A DNA stretch of 64,000 nt from Kribbella sp. NBC_01245 (GTDB lineage: Bacteria > Actinomycetota > Actinomycetes > Propionibacteriales > Kribbellaceae), in contig NZ_CP108487.1 of the NCBI RefSeq assembly GCF_036226525.1, forward strand, positions 3,782,001 through 3,846,000. The letters run 5' to 3'. Under the pieces are notes generated by a model that saw only the letters and a program-made list of their open reading frames with translations, had not been told where the DNA came from and did no database searches. The position numbers and the translations under genes were made by a program. Positions 56,101-62,534 of the stretch are shown one piece after another (positions within the stretch are counted from its first letter, which is position 1; each line of letters opens with the position of its first letter).

Positions 56101-56944
56101 GCGCAAGCTGAACTCGGGCGGCGATCAGGCCGACTTCATCCTGGACGACTTCACCGTGACGGACCTAGGCCCGAGCAGTGAGCCCGCATCCTGCACGTCG
56201 TTGGGCCTGTCCGGGCCGGACCTGAACGGTCTGGTCCCGGGTGAAGCCGGCGTGGTTGCGAGCACCTTCACGAACAACGACGTGTCCGCGGTCAACGGCG
56301 TCGAGCTCGGCCTGACTGTCCCCGAAGGCTGGACCGTCACCCCGAGCGGCCCGACGTCGCATGCCACGGTCCCGGCCGGCGGCAAGGTCACCACCACTTG
56401 GGCCGTCACTCCCCCAGCTGGTACGACGGCCGGCAAGTACGCCCTGACTGCCACCAGCAACAAGGGCCCGGCCATCACGGTCGAAGCCACGGTGCTACCG
56501 CCGGGCACGATCCCGCAGTCCCGGATCACGGTGGTCGACGTTTCCAGCGACGACCCGGGCACGGATGGCGCAGCCTCGGCGGCGCTCGACGGCAACCCGA
56601 GCACGTTGTGGCACAGCGCGTGGTCGGCGGTCCCGACGCCGGCGATCTACCCGCACCACATCACGCTCGACCTCGGTACGACGTACCAGGTGGACGGATT
56701 CGGCTACCTGCCTCGGCAGACTGGTACGAACGGGATGTTCAAGGGATACGAGGTCTACGTCAGCGCCGACGGCCAGAACTGGGGCCTACCGGTCAAGACG
56801 GGCGAATTCCCGAACTCGCGGGACCTCCAGCGCCTGACCTTCCCGGCCAAACCCGGCCGCTACCTCAAGTTCGTCGGCACCAGCTCCCTCAACGGCGCCG
56901 TCTTCGGCGCAGCCGCCGAACTAACCACCTACGGCACCCGCTAA
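53165..56944 (+). CDS. Secreted GH101 endo-alpha-N-acetylgalactosaminidase
   Basis: A 1259-residue protein from GTG 53165, preceded by AGGAG at 53154-53158. Signal peptide about 1-26. The GH101 barrel shows the nucleophile Asp455 in SLYIDVYYQSG and the acid/base Glu481 in QIATEWADRHER, plus GVHVNATESYPEA. Later come carbohydrate-binding domains, an NPCBM/NEW3-like region (about 1030-1110) and a discoidin-type F5/8C domain (about 1130-1259). It releases mucin-type O-glycans. The 5' open frame to 52832 is antisense to the protease and was not used. Confidence 0.92.
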   Translation: MIPIRPAAIAATLALAGAGLILPAQADTTGLSSPLLLRSPELTVEVGADFPRVVGYADNASGRTLGGQPNAISTVTVNGSPRTARLLSGPTASADQTKVTYSLGFDALPGVELDASLALAGRVTTFKIDAVRDTETSRVNTLDIPEHNLVSVASTDDGATTAFTTLDPDSTRTADRITPVTASTAAEASPVGAAYAFVNTAGLAAGIESNSMYDKPSGQSVDDGARFWHQARKASDGTVRVGVWSGQWTYRGDTSPYTEPLPWAKVVVTPDANADKTVDWQDGAIAFRSIMTKPKGGELTKDRVITHIPFNFASQATHPFLRTLDDVKRISLATDGLGQLAVLKGYGSEGHDSAHPDYGGNYNVRAGGLKDLNTLLAKGKEWNAAFGVHVNATESYPEANAFNEDLVDKSAKGWNWLNQSYYIKQRPDLASGNIVKRFQQLRDETDKNLQSLYIDVYYQSGWLADSLTRQIGNQGWQIATEWADRHERTSLWSHWANDLDYGGATNKGLNSKIIRFVRNHEKDVWNNDPILGQTSLVEFEGWTGEVDWNAFYTNIWQKNLPAKWLQHHPITDWNNGDITFSDGVRGTVAGGKRTLYVGNAKVLDGDKYLLPWKGQKLYHYNPEGGLTAWRVALPGVSRLNVYKLTDNGRVRVGSVPVRNGVATIDADAGQPYVLYPETAPTQTSADWGHGSKLKDPGFNAGNLTAWGPSGFTRIDELENGQHVAAFGPGKGALNQRITGLTKGKTYSASAWIEVEPGKTRPVTLSVDGSARVTVSRSSLQNRVAADDKHGTYFQRARVVFVAGGNSALLSIAAADGDARVRVDDVRVVETTRVAVEGFEDVDQGWYPFVKGDSGGTTDPRTSLARKHAPYTQAGWNGKLVDDVITGDWSLKSHEENAGLVYRTAPWTVGFTPGHKYRVSFAHENGRAGQYTWVNGVDRIVDGQPKSVEVNATPMPEQRTPKTFTQEFVAGCGGDYWIGLRKLNSGGDQADFILDDFTVTDLGPSSEPASCTSLGLSGPDLNGLVPGEAGVVASTFTNNDVSAVNGVELGLTVPEGWTVTPSGPTSHATVPAGGKVTTTWAVTPPAGTTAGKYALTATSNKGPAITVEATVLPPGTIPQSRITVVDVSSDDPGTDGAASAALDGNPSTLWHSAWSAVPTPAIYPHHITLDLGTTYQVDGFGYLPRQTGTNGMFKGYEVYVSADGQNWGLPVKTGEFPNSRDLQRLTFPAKPGRYLKFVGTSSLNGAVFGAAAELTTYGTR

Positions 56945-56952
56945 CCACCCCC

Positions 56953-56992
56953 GCGGCCTCGCCGTCCCCCCGTCCCCAGACGGCGAGGCCGC
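56953..56992 (+). terminator. Hairpin terminator after the GH101 gene
   Basis: A perfect 14-bp stem (56953-56966 with 56979-56992) with a 12-nt loop begins 8 bp after the GH101 stop codon. No T-run follows. Confidence 0.75.
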
Positions 56993-56998
56993 CCTTGC

Positions 56999-57106
56999 CC
57001 CTGACTTTGCATTCATTCGCCGGAATCCGCCCTCGCCCGCCGCTTGCCCGCACCGGACTGCGATGGCTGAGAGGGCGGATTCCGACGAATGAATGCAAAG
57101 TCAGGG
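56999..57106. repeat. Long palindromic element: 36-bp inverted repeat
   Basis: Arms at 56999-57034 and 57071-57106 match at 35 of 36 positions around a 36-nt loop. It lies after the GH101 terminator and before the LLM oxidoreductase gene. The length and near-perfect pairing go beyond a usual terminator; it could be a miniature mobile element, a nuclease-processed RNA hairpin or a replication-related cruciform. No target-site duplication is evident. Confidence 0.7.
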
Positions 57107-57212
57107 GTTGGTCTCCCGTAGTGAGATGGGGATAGTCGACTAAGTTGATTGGAATAGGCTCTTCCGAGTCGCGATGACCATTGGCGGTCGTCCTGGATCG
57201 GAAGGGTTATCC

Positions 57213-58268
57213 ATGAGTCTCGAGTTCCTTTGGTACATCCCGAACCAGGTCGAGCCCGGTCACCGCGGCGACGACACCGCGCAGGGACACAACAGCCTGG
57301 AGCGACTGACCGAATTGGCCCGGCTCACGGAGGACCACGGCTGGGGCGGCGCGTTGATCGGCACCGGCTGGGGCCGCCCCGACACCCTGACGGTGGCCAC
57401 CGCACTCGCGGCGCGTACGACGACCTTCCAGCCCTTGGTGGCGATCCGCCCGGGCTATTGGCATCCCGCGCACTTCGCCTCCGCGTCGACCACGCTCGAC
57501 CAGCTCACCGACGGCCGGCTCTTGATCAACATCGTGTCCGGCCAGGACAACCTTGCGGCGTACGGCGACGCCGAGGGCGACCAGGCCCAGCGATACGCCC
57601 GCACCAAGGAGTTCCTCGAGTTGGTGCGTCGACTCTGGACCGAGGAGGACGTCACCTTCACCGGCGACTACTTCTCCGTCACGGGATCGACCGTCGCGAT
57701 TCGACCCGTCGTACGCGAAGGCCGTCCCCACCCGCGCCTCTACTTCGGCGGCGCGTCTGCCGCTGCGGAACGGGTCGCGGCGACGGATGCCGACGTACAG
57801 CTCTTCTGGGGCGAGCCGCGCGACGGGATCGCCGAGCGCATCGATCGACTCAAGCGACTGGAATCCGAGCTCGGCCGCGAACACGCGCCACTCGAGTTCG
57901 GCCTTCGCATCACCACGCTGGTACGCGACACCACCGAGCAGGCCTGGTCCGACGCCGAGGCCAAGGTGGCGAAAATGGCCGACGGGCAAGGCTTTCGCGA
58001 CCCTCTACGCGTCAAGGCAGTGGGCCAGCAACGCCTCCTCGAACTGGCTGACCGTGGCGACGTACTCGACGACAACCTCTACACCGCGCCGGGCAAGTAC
58101 GGCGGCGGTGGCGCCGGCACCACCTGGCTCGTCGGATCAGCCGAAGACGTCGCGAAATCACTCCGCAAATATCAGGACCTCGGCATCACGCACTTCATCC
58201 TCTCCGACACCCCGTACCGCGAGGAGACCATCCGCCTCGGCGACCAACTGCTCCCGCTGCTGCGTTAG
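57213..58268 (+). CDS. LLM-class flavin-dependent monooxygenase (SsuD-like)
   Basis: A 351-residue luciferase-like protein starting MSLEFLWYIPNQVEPGHRGD. The run RPGYWHPAHFASASTTLDQLTDGRLLINIVSGQDN with FMN-binding features and the SRTKEFL-type helix place it beside alkanesulfonate monooxygenases and related FMNH2-dependent enzymes. The substrate is probably an organosulfur or other small molecule. GGAAGG precedes ATG 57213; the frame extends to 57174. No flavin reductase gene adjoins, so reduced flavin must come from elsewhere. Confidence 0.92.
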   Translation: MSLEFLWYIPNQVEPGHRGDDTAQGHNSLERLTELARLTEDHGWGGALIGTGWGRPDTLTVATALAARTTTFQPLVAIRPGYWHPAHFASASTTLDQLTDGRLLINIVSGQDNLAAYGDAEGDQAQRYARTKEFLELVRRLWTEEDVTFTGDYFSVTGSTVAIRPVVREGRPHPRLYFGGASAAAERVAATDADVQLFWGEPRDGIAERIDRLKRLESELGREHAPLEFGLRITTLVRDTTEQAWSDAEAKVAKMADGQGFRDPLRVKAVGQQRLLELADRGDVLDDNLYTAPGKYGGGGAGTTWLVGSAEDVAKSLRKYQDLGITHFILSDTPYREETIRLGDQLLPLLR

Positions 58269-58299
58269 TGGCCGACCGGCTCGGGGGATCGCCCATCGC

Positions 58300-58463
58300 C
58301 GGCATGGGCAAGCGCGCTGGGCGAGAGGCACCCGACGATCGCCGGCGCCTCGCGGATGAGCGTGTCGTCAGTGAGCACCCTTCGTCCCACCTACAACTAC
58401 GCCGACGAGTTCAACCTCGGCCTCTCCCTAATCCTCAACGCCCTACACCCCGACACGCCCTAG
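58300..58463 (+). pseudogene. C-terminal remnant of a TetR-family regulator
   Basis: The frame reads SALGERHPTIAGASR, then MSVSSVSTLRPTYNYADEF, then NLGLSLILNAL and a stop. The last part, an acidic DEF followed by GLSLILNAL, is the usual end of TetR C-terminal domains. The DNA-binding N-terminal half is absent. It lies 32 bp after the flavin monooxygenase gene and before the repeat-rich region, so it may have been truncated when that region arrived. Tentative because it rests on a short pattern. Confidence 0.45.
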
Positions 58464-58538
58464 CCCACCACAACTCACACCCAGGCCAGACACCAAGGTC
58501 TGCTGGAGGAGGCGAAGCGGGCTTTCGTTCGAACCTTT

Positions 58539-58563
58539 GGACTCGAACGCCGAAGCCGCTGAT
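58539..58563 (-). repeat. tRNA-Lys 3'-end remnant, copy 1
   Basis: Read on the minus strand this gives ATCAGCGGCTTCGGCGTTCGAGTCC, equivalent to the 3' anticodon stem, variable region and T-arm of a tRNA-Lys. It is shorter and more diverged than copies 2 (61128-61162) and 3 (62433-62475). Such 3' tRNA fragments are the usual scars of tRNA-targeted integration. Confidence 0.55.
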
Positions 58564-58739
58564 ATTCGGGGTGATCTACTCGACGTTGCTGGTTGCCGTC
58601 CGAAACTGCCTCCTGACCTGGGCGTTTGCGGCAAGGACGTCGCCTGTTGCTGCTACTCGATTCCTGACGTTGCCCGTTGAATCCCGACCCGTAAGTCGTG
58701 CCGGAACCCGGTCCTGTTGGGTGGTCCGCCCTGCCGGAG

Positions 58740-58757
58740 TTGACGGTTACGTGTCAA
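58740..58757. promoter_or_regulatory. Palindromic motif TTGACGGTTACGTGTCAA
   Basis: One of three sites of the form TTGACGGNTACGTGTCAA (58740-58757, 61339-61356, 61971-61988). The outer TTGAC/GTCAA pairs form a dyad. A related TGACATGTACGTGTCA occurs at 59788-59803, between the AbiTii and partner genes. This copy lies about 140 bp before the AbiTii start. The sites may be operators or recombination cores; no binding protein is assigned. Confidence 0.5.
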
Positions 58758-58897
58758 GCGCGGGCGGTCCTGCGCGATGGCCCGATAACTGCCGACCACA
58801 GATTCGGGTCGGTGCGAATCCCTGGTCCGCCGACCCGTTGGTGAGTGATACGGCCGCTCTGTCCAATCTTGTCGGTGGGTGCTGCGATGCTGTGTTG

Positions 58898-59719
58898 GTG
58901 AGAAGACGCAGCGCTAGCCTCCTGGCGCAGATTGAGCACGAGGCGCTCGACGGTAGCCGACCACTTGCCGAGGTACTTCGGAAGTGTGTCGCATTGGGCG
59001 GAGAGGCGAAGTCCGCAGACTTGCGTGACTGGGCGAGTAGAGAGCTCAACGGCTATCGCGGCACTGAGGCAGAGATACCGGACTACCGGGAAGTTACTGG
59101 TGCTCTTGCCGTTGACCTGCTTAATTCGGTTCGTCAACTCAAGAACATGAGGATCAGTTCCTGGGATCTGCCTGATTTTGCTCAGGAACACTTCGACGAA
59201 TCGCTGAAGCTGCACTTTAGTGTGAGGGAACTGGAGTCGATGTTAACCGATTCCGACGAGGGCACACTCAAACTATCACCTCCGGGAGCGGCTGACCTCG
59301 CTCACATTATGAATCGAACGCAGGCGGGCTCGGGCGAGCAGATAATGTCCCTGCACCTCTTGGTATCGACAACGGCTATACGTGGCGTCCTCGACCGGAT
59401 CCGAACCATTCTGGTTCAACTGGTCGCTGAAATGCGTGCAATCTTGCCCGCCGAGTCCGAGACGCCTTCGCCTGAGGTTGCTGATGCGGCAATTAATGTC
59501 GTGGTCCGCGGCAGCAAGCGGACTAATGTGCAGGTTGTAACTTCTGAATCTGCCGGTGGCAATTCGCATGTTGTTGCCAGTCATGGAAAGAGCAATTCTG
59601 ATGACGATGGTGGATTCTGGACGAAAGCGAAATTGGTTGGCGCCGTCACTGTTGGAGTTGCGACGGTCGCAGCCACGCTGGTTGGGATTGCGCAATGGCA
59701 ACAGTGGAGCCCGTTCTAA
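58898..59719 (+). CDS. AbiTii-domain protein with C-terminal membrane segment
   Basis: A 273-residue protein (start GTG 58898 chosen; GTG 58892 also possible, no clear ribosome site). Residues about 5-190 match the AbiTii pattern: LLAQIEHEALDGSRPLAEVL, RKCVALGGEAKS, LRDWASRELNGYRG. A flexible linker and one membrane segment (about 246-266, VGAVTVGVATVAATLVGIA) follow. AbiTii proteins are linked to abortive phage infection. It lies in a foreign, lower-G+C segment with a membrane-anchored partner 112 bp downstream. A role in defence is inferred from the domain. Confidence 0.78.
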   Translation: MRRRSASLLAQIEHEALDGSRPLAEVLRKCVALGGEAKSADLRDWASRELNGYRGTEAEIPDYREVTGALAVDLLNSVRQLKNMRISSWDLPDFAQEHFDESLKLHFSVRELESMLTDSDEGTLKLSPPGAADLAHIMNRTQAGSGEQIMSLHLLVSTTAIRGVLDRIRTILVQLVAEMRAILPAESETPSPEVADAAINVVVRGSKRTNVQVVTSESAGGNSHVVASHGKSNSDDDGGFWTKAKLVGAVTVGVATVAATLVGIAQWQQWSPF

Positions 59720-59787
59720 ATGAGGGCAACACCCTCGGCCCGTGGGTGATTCCTTGGCCAACGATCTGTCCCACCAATACGGCATCA

Positions 59788-59803
59788 TGACATGTACGTG
59801 TCA
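59788..59803. promoter_or_regulatory. Degenerate palindrome TGACATGTACGTGTCA
   Basis: A dyad that differs by one base pair from perfect symmetry. It lies between the AbiTii stop (59719) and the partner start (59832), and resembles the TTGACGGNTACGTGTCAA family seen elsewhere in this region. It may control the partner gene. Confidence 0.4.
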
Positions 59804-59831
59804 ATCGGCGGTTCAATGAGAAGGTTGCGGA

Positions 59832-60656
59832 ATGGGATCACTAGCTGAGTGGATTGCAGCAACAGCGGCAGTCCTTGCGGCAATTGTCGTGGCGTATCAG
59901 TCTTGGCAGACAAAACGCAGTGCCGACTCGGCCAATTCGGCATCAGTGGCGGCGAATGCTGCATTGGAGATGGCGAGAAGCAGCCTTGCTTTGGCTCGTG
60001 CTGAGGAAGGAAACACTCGTACGATAATAGAGGAGACCATAAAGGCACGTATTGACAACCATGCGCAGTGGCTGAACGTTGACGCACCGGTCTCTGCAAG
60101 CTGGCCGCCGTATGAGCCTTCGATTGCTGGCGGTGAAGCGAACCGGATCGGACTCGATCGAACCTATAGGCTTCCCCGTGATCGGGACTCTCGGATTATC
60201 GTTCGACAGTTGTTCACTGTCCTGAACGAGCATCCTAGGGGCATCATGCTCGGCATGAATGCTTGGGATGTAATCGGTGAAGAGGTCACAACTTCATTAG
60301 GCCCGGGCCGATACTGGATTGCTGCTAACAGTCGAATGGATGGATCGTTTGATATCGAGCGGACCCTATCGGAATGGGTGGCAATTGCAGAGGCGCGGGC
60401 GAATGGTGGGGCCGGAGATCAGTACACCTACACCGTTACCGCCTATGACAACCGTGATGCTGGTGCGATCGACTCATACGACATTATCGTCGGCGGAAGT
60501 CCGGTCGTGCCCATTGAGAATGAGGTAGGCGGATGGAGGTTGCATCCCGCGCAGTTCCGGGACTTTGCGAGGAAGGACCCAGTTCTTGGCGCGGTCGCGT
60601 TGCCGGGAACGAGACGGTACTACCTCTCAAAGCGGAACGACAAGCCACTTGACTGA
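59832..60656 (+). CDS. Membrane-anchored hypothetical protein, AbiTii neighbour
   Basis: A 274-residue protein. An N-terminal membrane segment (about 5-24, EWIAATAAVLAAIVVAYQSW) is followed by a helical, Ala/Ser-rich stalk (about 25-75) and a soluble domain with no motif I recognise (LPRDRDSRIIVRQLFTVLNEH, then a run QYTYTVTAYDNRD). The region is less G+C-rich than its neighbours and codon use differs. It is 112 bp after the AbiTii gene, same strand. The membrane-anchored-sensor layout and AbiTii pairing suggest a two-gene defence unit, unproven. Confidence 0.65.
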   Translation: MGSLAEWIAATAAVLAAIVVAYQSWQTKRSADSANSASVAANAALEMARSSLALARAEEGNTRTIIEETIKARIDNHAQWLNVDAPVSASWPPYEPSIAGGEANRIGLDRTYRLPRDRDSRIIVRQLFTVLNEHPRGIMLGMNAWDVIGEEVTTSLGPGRYWIAANSRMDGSFDIERTLSEWVAIAEARANGGAGDQYTYTVTAYDNRDAGAIDSYDIIVGGSPVVPIENEVGGWRLHPAQFRDFARKDPVLGAVALPGTRRYYLSKRNDKPLD

Positions 60657-60676
60657 GAGGTGCGCGGAAGCTCGAC

Positions 60677-61162
60677 GCGCGCCACAGGCCTCCGCATCAC
60701 CCCGATAGCTGCCGCCGTTAGGTTCGGGTCGGTGGGGGTCAAGGGGCGAGCTTGCTCGCTCGCTTGCGACGCCGTAGGCGCCCTTGACGCGTGCCGGGCC
60801 GGACCGCCCTTCCCATGATTGCTGTCGGGGTGATGCGGAGCCCTAGCCCACCTGCACGGCTGCACCACCGGCCGCCCGCCGATGGCCGGCCGAATTGCTC
60901 AGCCCTCTTCACGACTCCCCGGTGCTGTTCGTTGACGAGAACGCCTGCGTCAGCGTGCGGCACCTTTGCCGTGTGCGCGCCATGCCAAGGGCCGCCAGGG
61001 AGGAGCCCCTAGGCGACGAACCGCCAGCGGCCCGGCCTCCGGTGGCGGCGCGCACCCTGCGGCCCTGTGGACCGCCTTGAAGACGTAGAGAAAGTTGTCA
61101 GGAGATCCGCTGGGCACAACGGTTTGTGCGCCGCCAGGGACTCGAACGCCAAAGCCGCTGAT
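60677..61162 (+). repeat. Direct repeat D1 (about 486 bp; partner at 61992-62467)
   Basis: Near-identical over long stretches to 61992-62467; both contain CGGACCGCCCTTCCCATGAT and both end in a tRNA-Lys remnant. It begins 21 bp after the partner gene's stop. Inside is a dyad (60690-60708 with 60822-60840, 18 of 19 matching). The small frames it contains are shared by both copies and look non-coding, so 60657-61352 holds no gene I can support. Confidence 0.8.
61128..61162 (-). repeat. tRNA-Lys 3'-end remnant, copy 2
   Basis: On the minus strand this reads as the 3' half of tRNA-Lys: the anticodon 3' stem ATCAGCGG, then TTCGAGTCC and the acceptor end GGCGGCGC. It lies at the end of repeat D1 and at the start of unit B, so it marks the join between the two cargo segments. 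Confidence 0.65.
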
Positions 61163-61356
61163 AATCGGGCTGATCTACTCGAAGTTACCCCTCGCTGCCC
61201 GGAACCCTTTTACTTTATGGGCTCTCCCGCGATGTGGTCCTTCGTCGCTACTGCTCGATCCTTGACGTTGCCCGTTGAATCCCGACCCGCAAGTCGTCTC
61301 GGATCCGCGTCCTGCGTTGTGGCTCGCCCAGCAGAGATTTGACGGATACGTGTCAA
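61140..61356 (+). repeat. Direct repeat unit B (related to 58539-58757)
   Basis: About 217 bp aligning with unit A over its whole length, with clearly diverged patches and shared blocks such as CGTTGCCCGTTGAATCCCGA. It ends in TTGACGGATACGTGTCAA (61339-61356), where the lipoprotein gene on the other strand also ends. The unit carries no gene. Confidence 0.65.
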
Positions 61357-61670
61357 CGATCGAAGTACTTGCGGAGACCCTCCGGCGGAGATTCACCCTT
61401 CATGCCGGACTTGCATCCATCCATGAAGTTGAGATTGTGTTCCGCATCGTCCGGCATGCTCGACTTTTGGTGTGCCGCGTCCCGGAACGTTCCGCATCGA
61501 CTGACGATCTCCTTGTCGTCGGGCGTGTGGCTGGGATCGGCATCGTGCATCAGTCGGCCCGACAGGTAGCCCATCCCGTAGGGTTCACTGTCTCTATCGA
61601 CTGTGACGATGCCAGCACACGCAGATGCGCCCAGCGCAAGGCAAGCTGTGATTGCCAGAATCTTGTGCAT
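61353..61670 (-). CDS. Small lipoprotein, hypothetical
   Basis: A 105-residue protein with a lipoprotein-type leader (MHKILAITACLALGASAC: lipobox-like LGASAC, cysteine about residue 18), so it is probably exported and lipid-anchored. The mature part has two cysteines (VSRCGTFRD and FMDGCKSGMKG) that could form a disulfide. No family recognised. It lies 3 bp after the small membrane protein gene, forming an operon on the minus strand inside the repeat region. Confidence 0.72.
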   Translation of the reverse strand: MHKILAITACLALGASACAGIVTVDRDSEPYGMGYLSGRLMHDADPSHTPDDKEIVSRCGTFRDAAHQKSSMPDDAEHNLNFMDGCKSGMKGESPPEGLRKYFDR

Positions 61671-61673
61671 GAG

Positions 61674-61892
61674 CTACAGCGATGCGAAGGCCGAGACGGC
61701 CCCTATGGTCAGTCCAACTGCGACCGAAGCGGACAGCCAAAGTCCAATCGCCGCTGGCACGCGGTTGCCGATCGGAGCTCTGGCCGCAGAGTATTGACGA
61801 AGTCGACGCCAGAATGCTCGCGTCGCCATGCTCGCGAGAACGACGATGGCAACCACCACAACGATGTAGATCATGATGCCGAATGCACCCAT
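61674..61892 (-). CDS. Small membrane protein, hypothetical
   Basis: A 72-residue protein (ATG 61892, GGGGTGGGG just upstream). Two membrane segments: about 3-21 (AFGIMIYIVVVVAIVVLAS) and about 49-68 (IGLWLSASVAVGLTIGAVSA), with a basic loop between. It is followed after 3 bp by the lipoprotein gene. The longer frame to 62360 crosses the D2 repeat and is not credible. Function unknown; the pair may be a cargo module of the repeat-bracketed segment. Confidence 0.65.
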   Translation of the reverse strand: MGAFGIMIYIVVVVAIVVLASMATRAFWRRLRQYSAARAPIGNRVPAAIGLWLSASVAVGLTIGAVSAFASL

Positions 61893-61970
61893 TGCACCCC
61901 ACCCCCGGTTGATACATCGGCGGATTGCGGGCCTTGTTACAAGCTGGGCGGCTCTGGGCCGAGCCACGAG

Positions 61971-61988
61971 TTGACGGCTACGTGTCAA
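61971..61988. promoter_or_regulatory. Palindromic motif TTGACGGCTACGTGTCAA
   Basis: The third TTGACGGNTACGTGTCAA site, 79 bp upstream of the small membrane protein start on the minus strand and 3 bp before repeat D2. The position fits an operator for the membrane protein-lipoprotein pair; it may equally be part of the repeat boundary. Confidence 0.5.
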
Positions 61989-61991
61989 CAG

Positions 61992-62467
61992 GCGCGCCAC
62001 AGACCTCAGCATCACCCCGATAGCTGCCGCCGTTAGGTTCGGGTCGGTGTGAGTTAAGGGGCGAGCTCGCTTGCGACGCCGTAGGCGCCCTTGACGCGTG
62101 CCGGGCCGGACCGCCCTTCCCATGATTGCTGTCGGGGTGATGCGGAGCCCTAGCCCACCTGCACGGCCTGCCTCACGGCTTACGCCTGAAGGCATGGCCG
62201 AGTTGCTCAGCCTCACAACTCCCCCGGTGCTGTTCGTTGACGAGAACGCCTGCGTCAGCGTGCGGCACCTTTGCCGTGTGCGCGCCATGCCAAGGGCCGC
62301 CAGGGAGGAGCCCTTAGGCGACGAACCGCCAGCGGCCCGGCCTCCGGTGGCGGCGCGCACCCTGCGGCCCTGTGGACCGCCTTGAAGACGTAGAGAAAGT
62401 TGTCAGGAGATCCGCTGGGTACAACGGTTTGTGCGCCGCCAGGGACTCGAACGCCAAAGCCGCTGAT
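61992..62467 (+). repeat. Direct repeat D2 (partner of 60677-61162)
   Basis: About 476 bp in direct orientation with D1, best conserved in the last 240 bp. It begins just after the third palindrome and ends in the longest tRNA-Lys remnant. No gene is supported between 61893 and 62534. Confidence 0.8.
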
Positions 62468-62475
62468 TAAGAGTC
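62433..62475 (-). repeat. tRNA-Lys 3'-end remnant, copy 3 (longest)
   Basis: Read on the minus strand it gives the anticodon loop CTCTTAA (anticodon CTT), the 3' stem ATCAGCGG, the T-arm TTCGAGTCC and the acceptor end. The 5' half of the tRNA is not present, so this is not a functional gene but a typical attachment-site remnant. It is the right boundary of the repeat-rich segment. Confidence 0.7.
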
Positions 62476-62534
62476 ATTGGTCTGAGCGGCGACGGCCGCC
62501 CCTCCGTTCTGATGGACGCGCGAGACGGCAGCGT

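Larger units (their letters stand above)
58539..58757 (+). repeat. Direct repeat unit A (related to 61140-61356)
   Basis: About 219 bp that aligns with 61140-61356. The best-matched stretch contains CGTTGCCCGTTGAATCCCGA, present in both. Each unit begins at a tRNA-Lys remnant and ends in the palindrome TTGACGGNTACGTGTCAA (58740-58757 here). The pattern suggests two insertions of one module. Apart from the repeat, 58464-58897 contains no supported gene. Confidence 0.6.

Noticed and set aside
60739..62360. Several small frames inside repeats D1 and D2
   Set aside because: They occur in both repeats, have no consistent start and cross repeat borders; treated as repeat sequence.
58539..62475. 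Functional tRNA-Lys gene in the repeat region
   Set aside because: Only 3' portions are present; even the longest copy lacks a D-arm and 5' acceptor strand.
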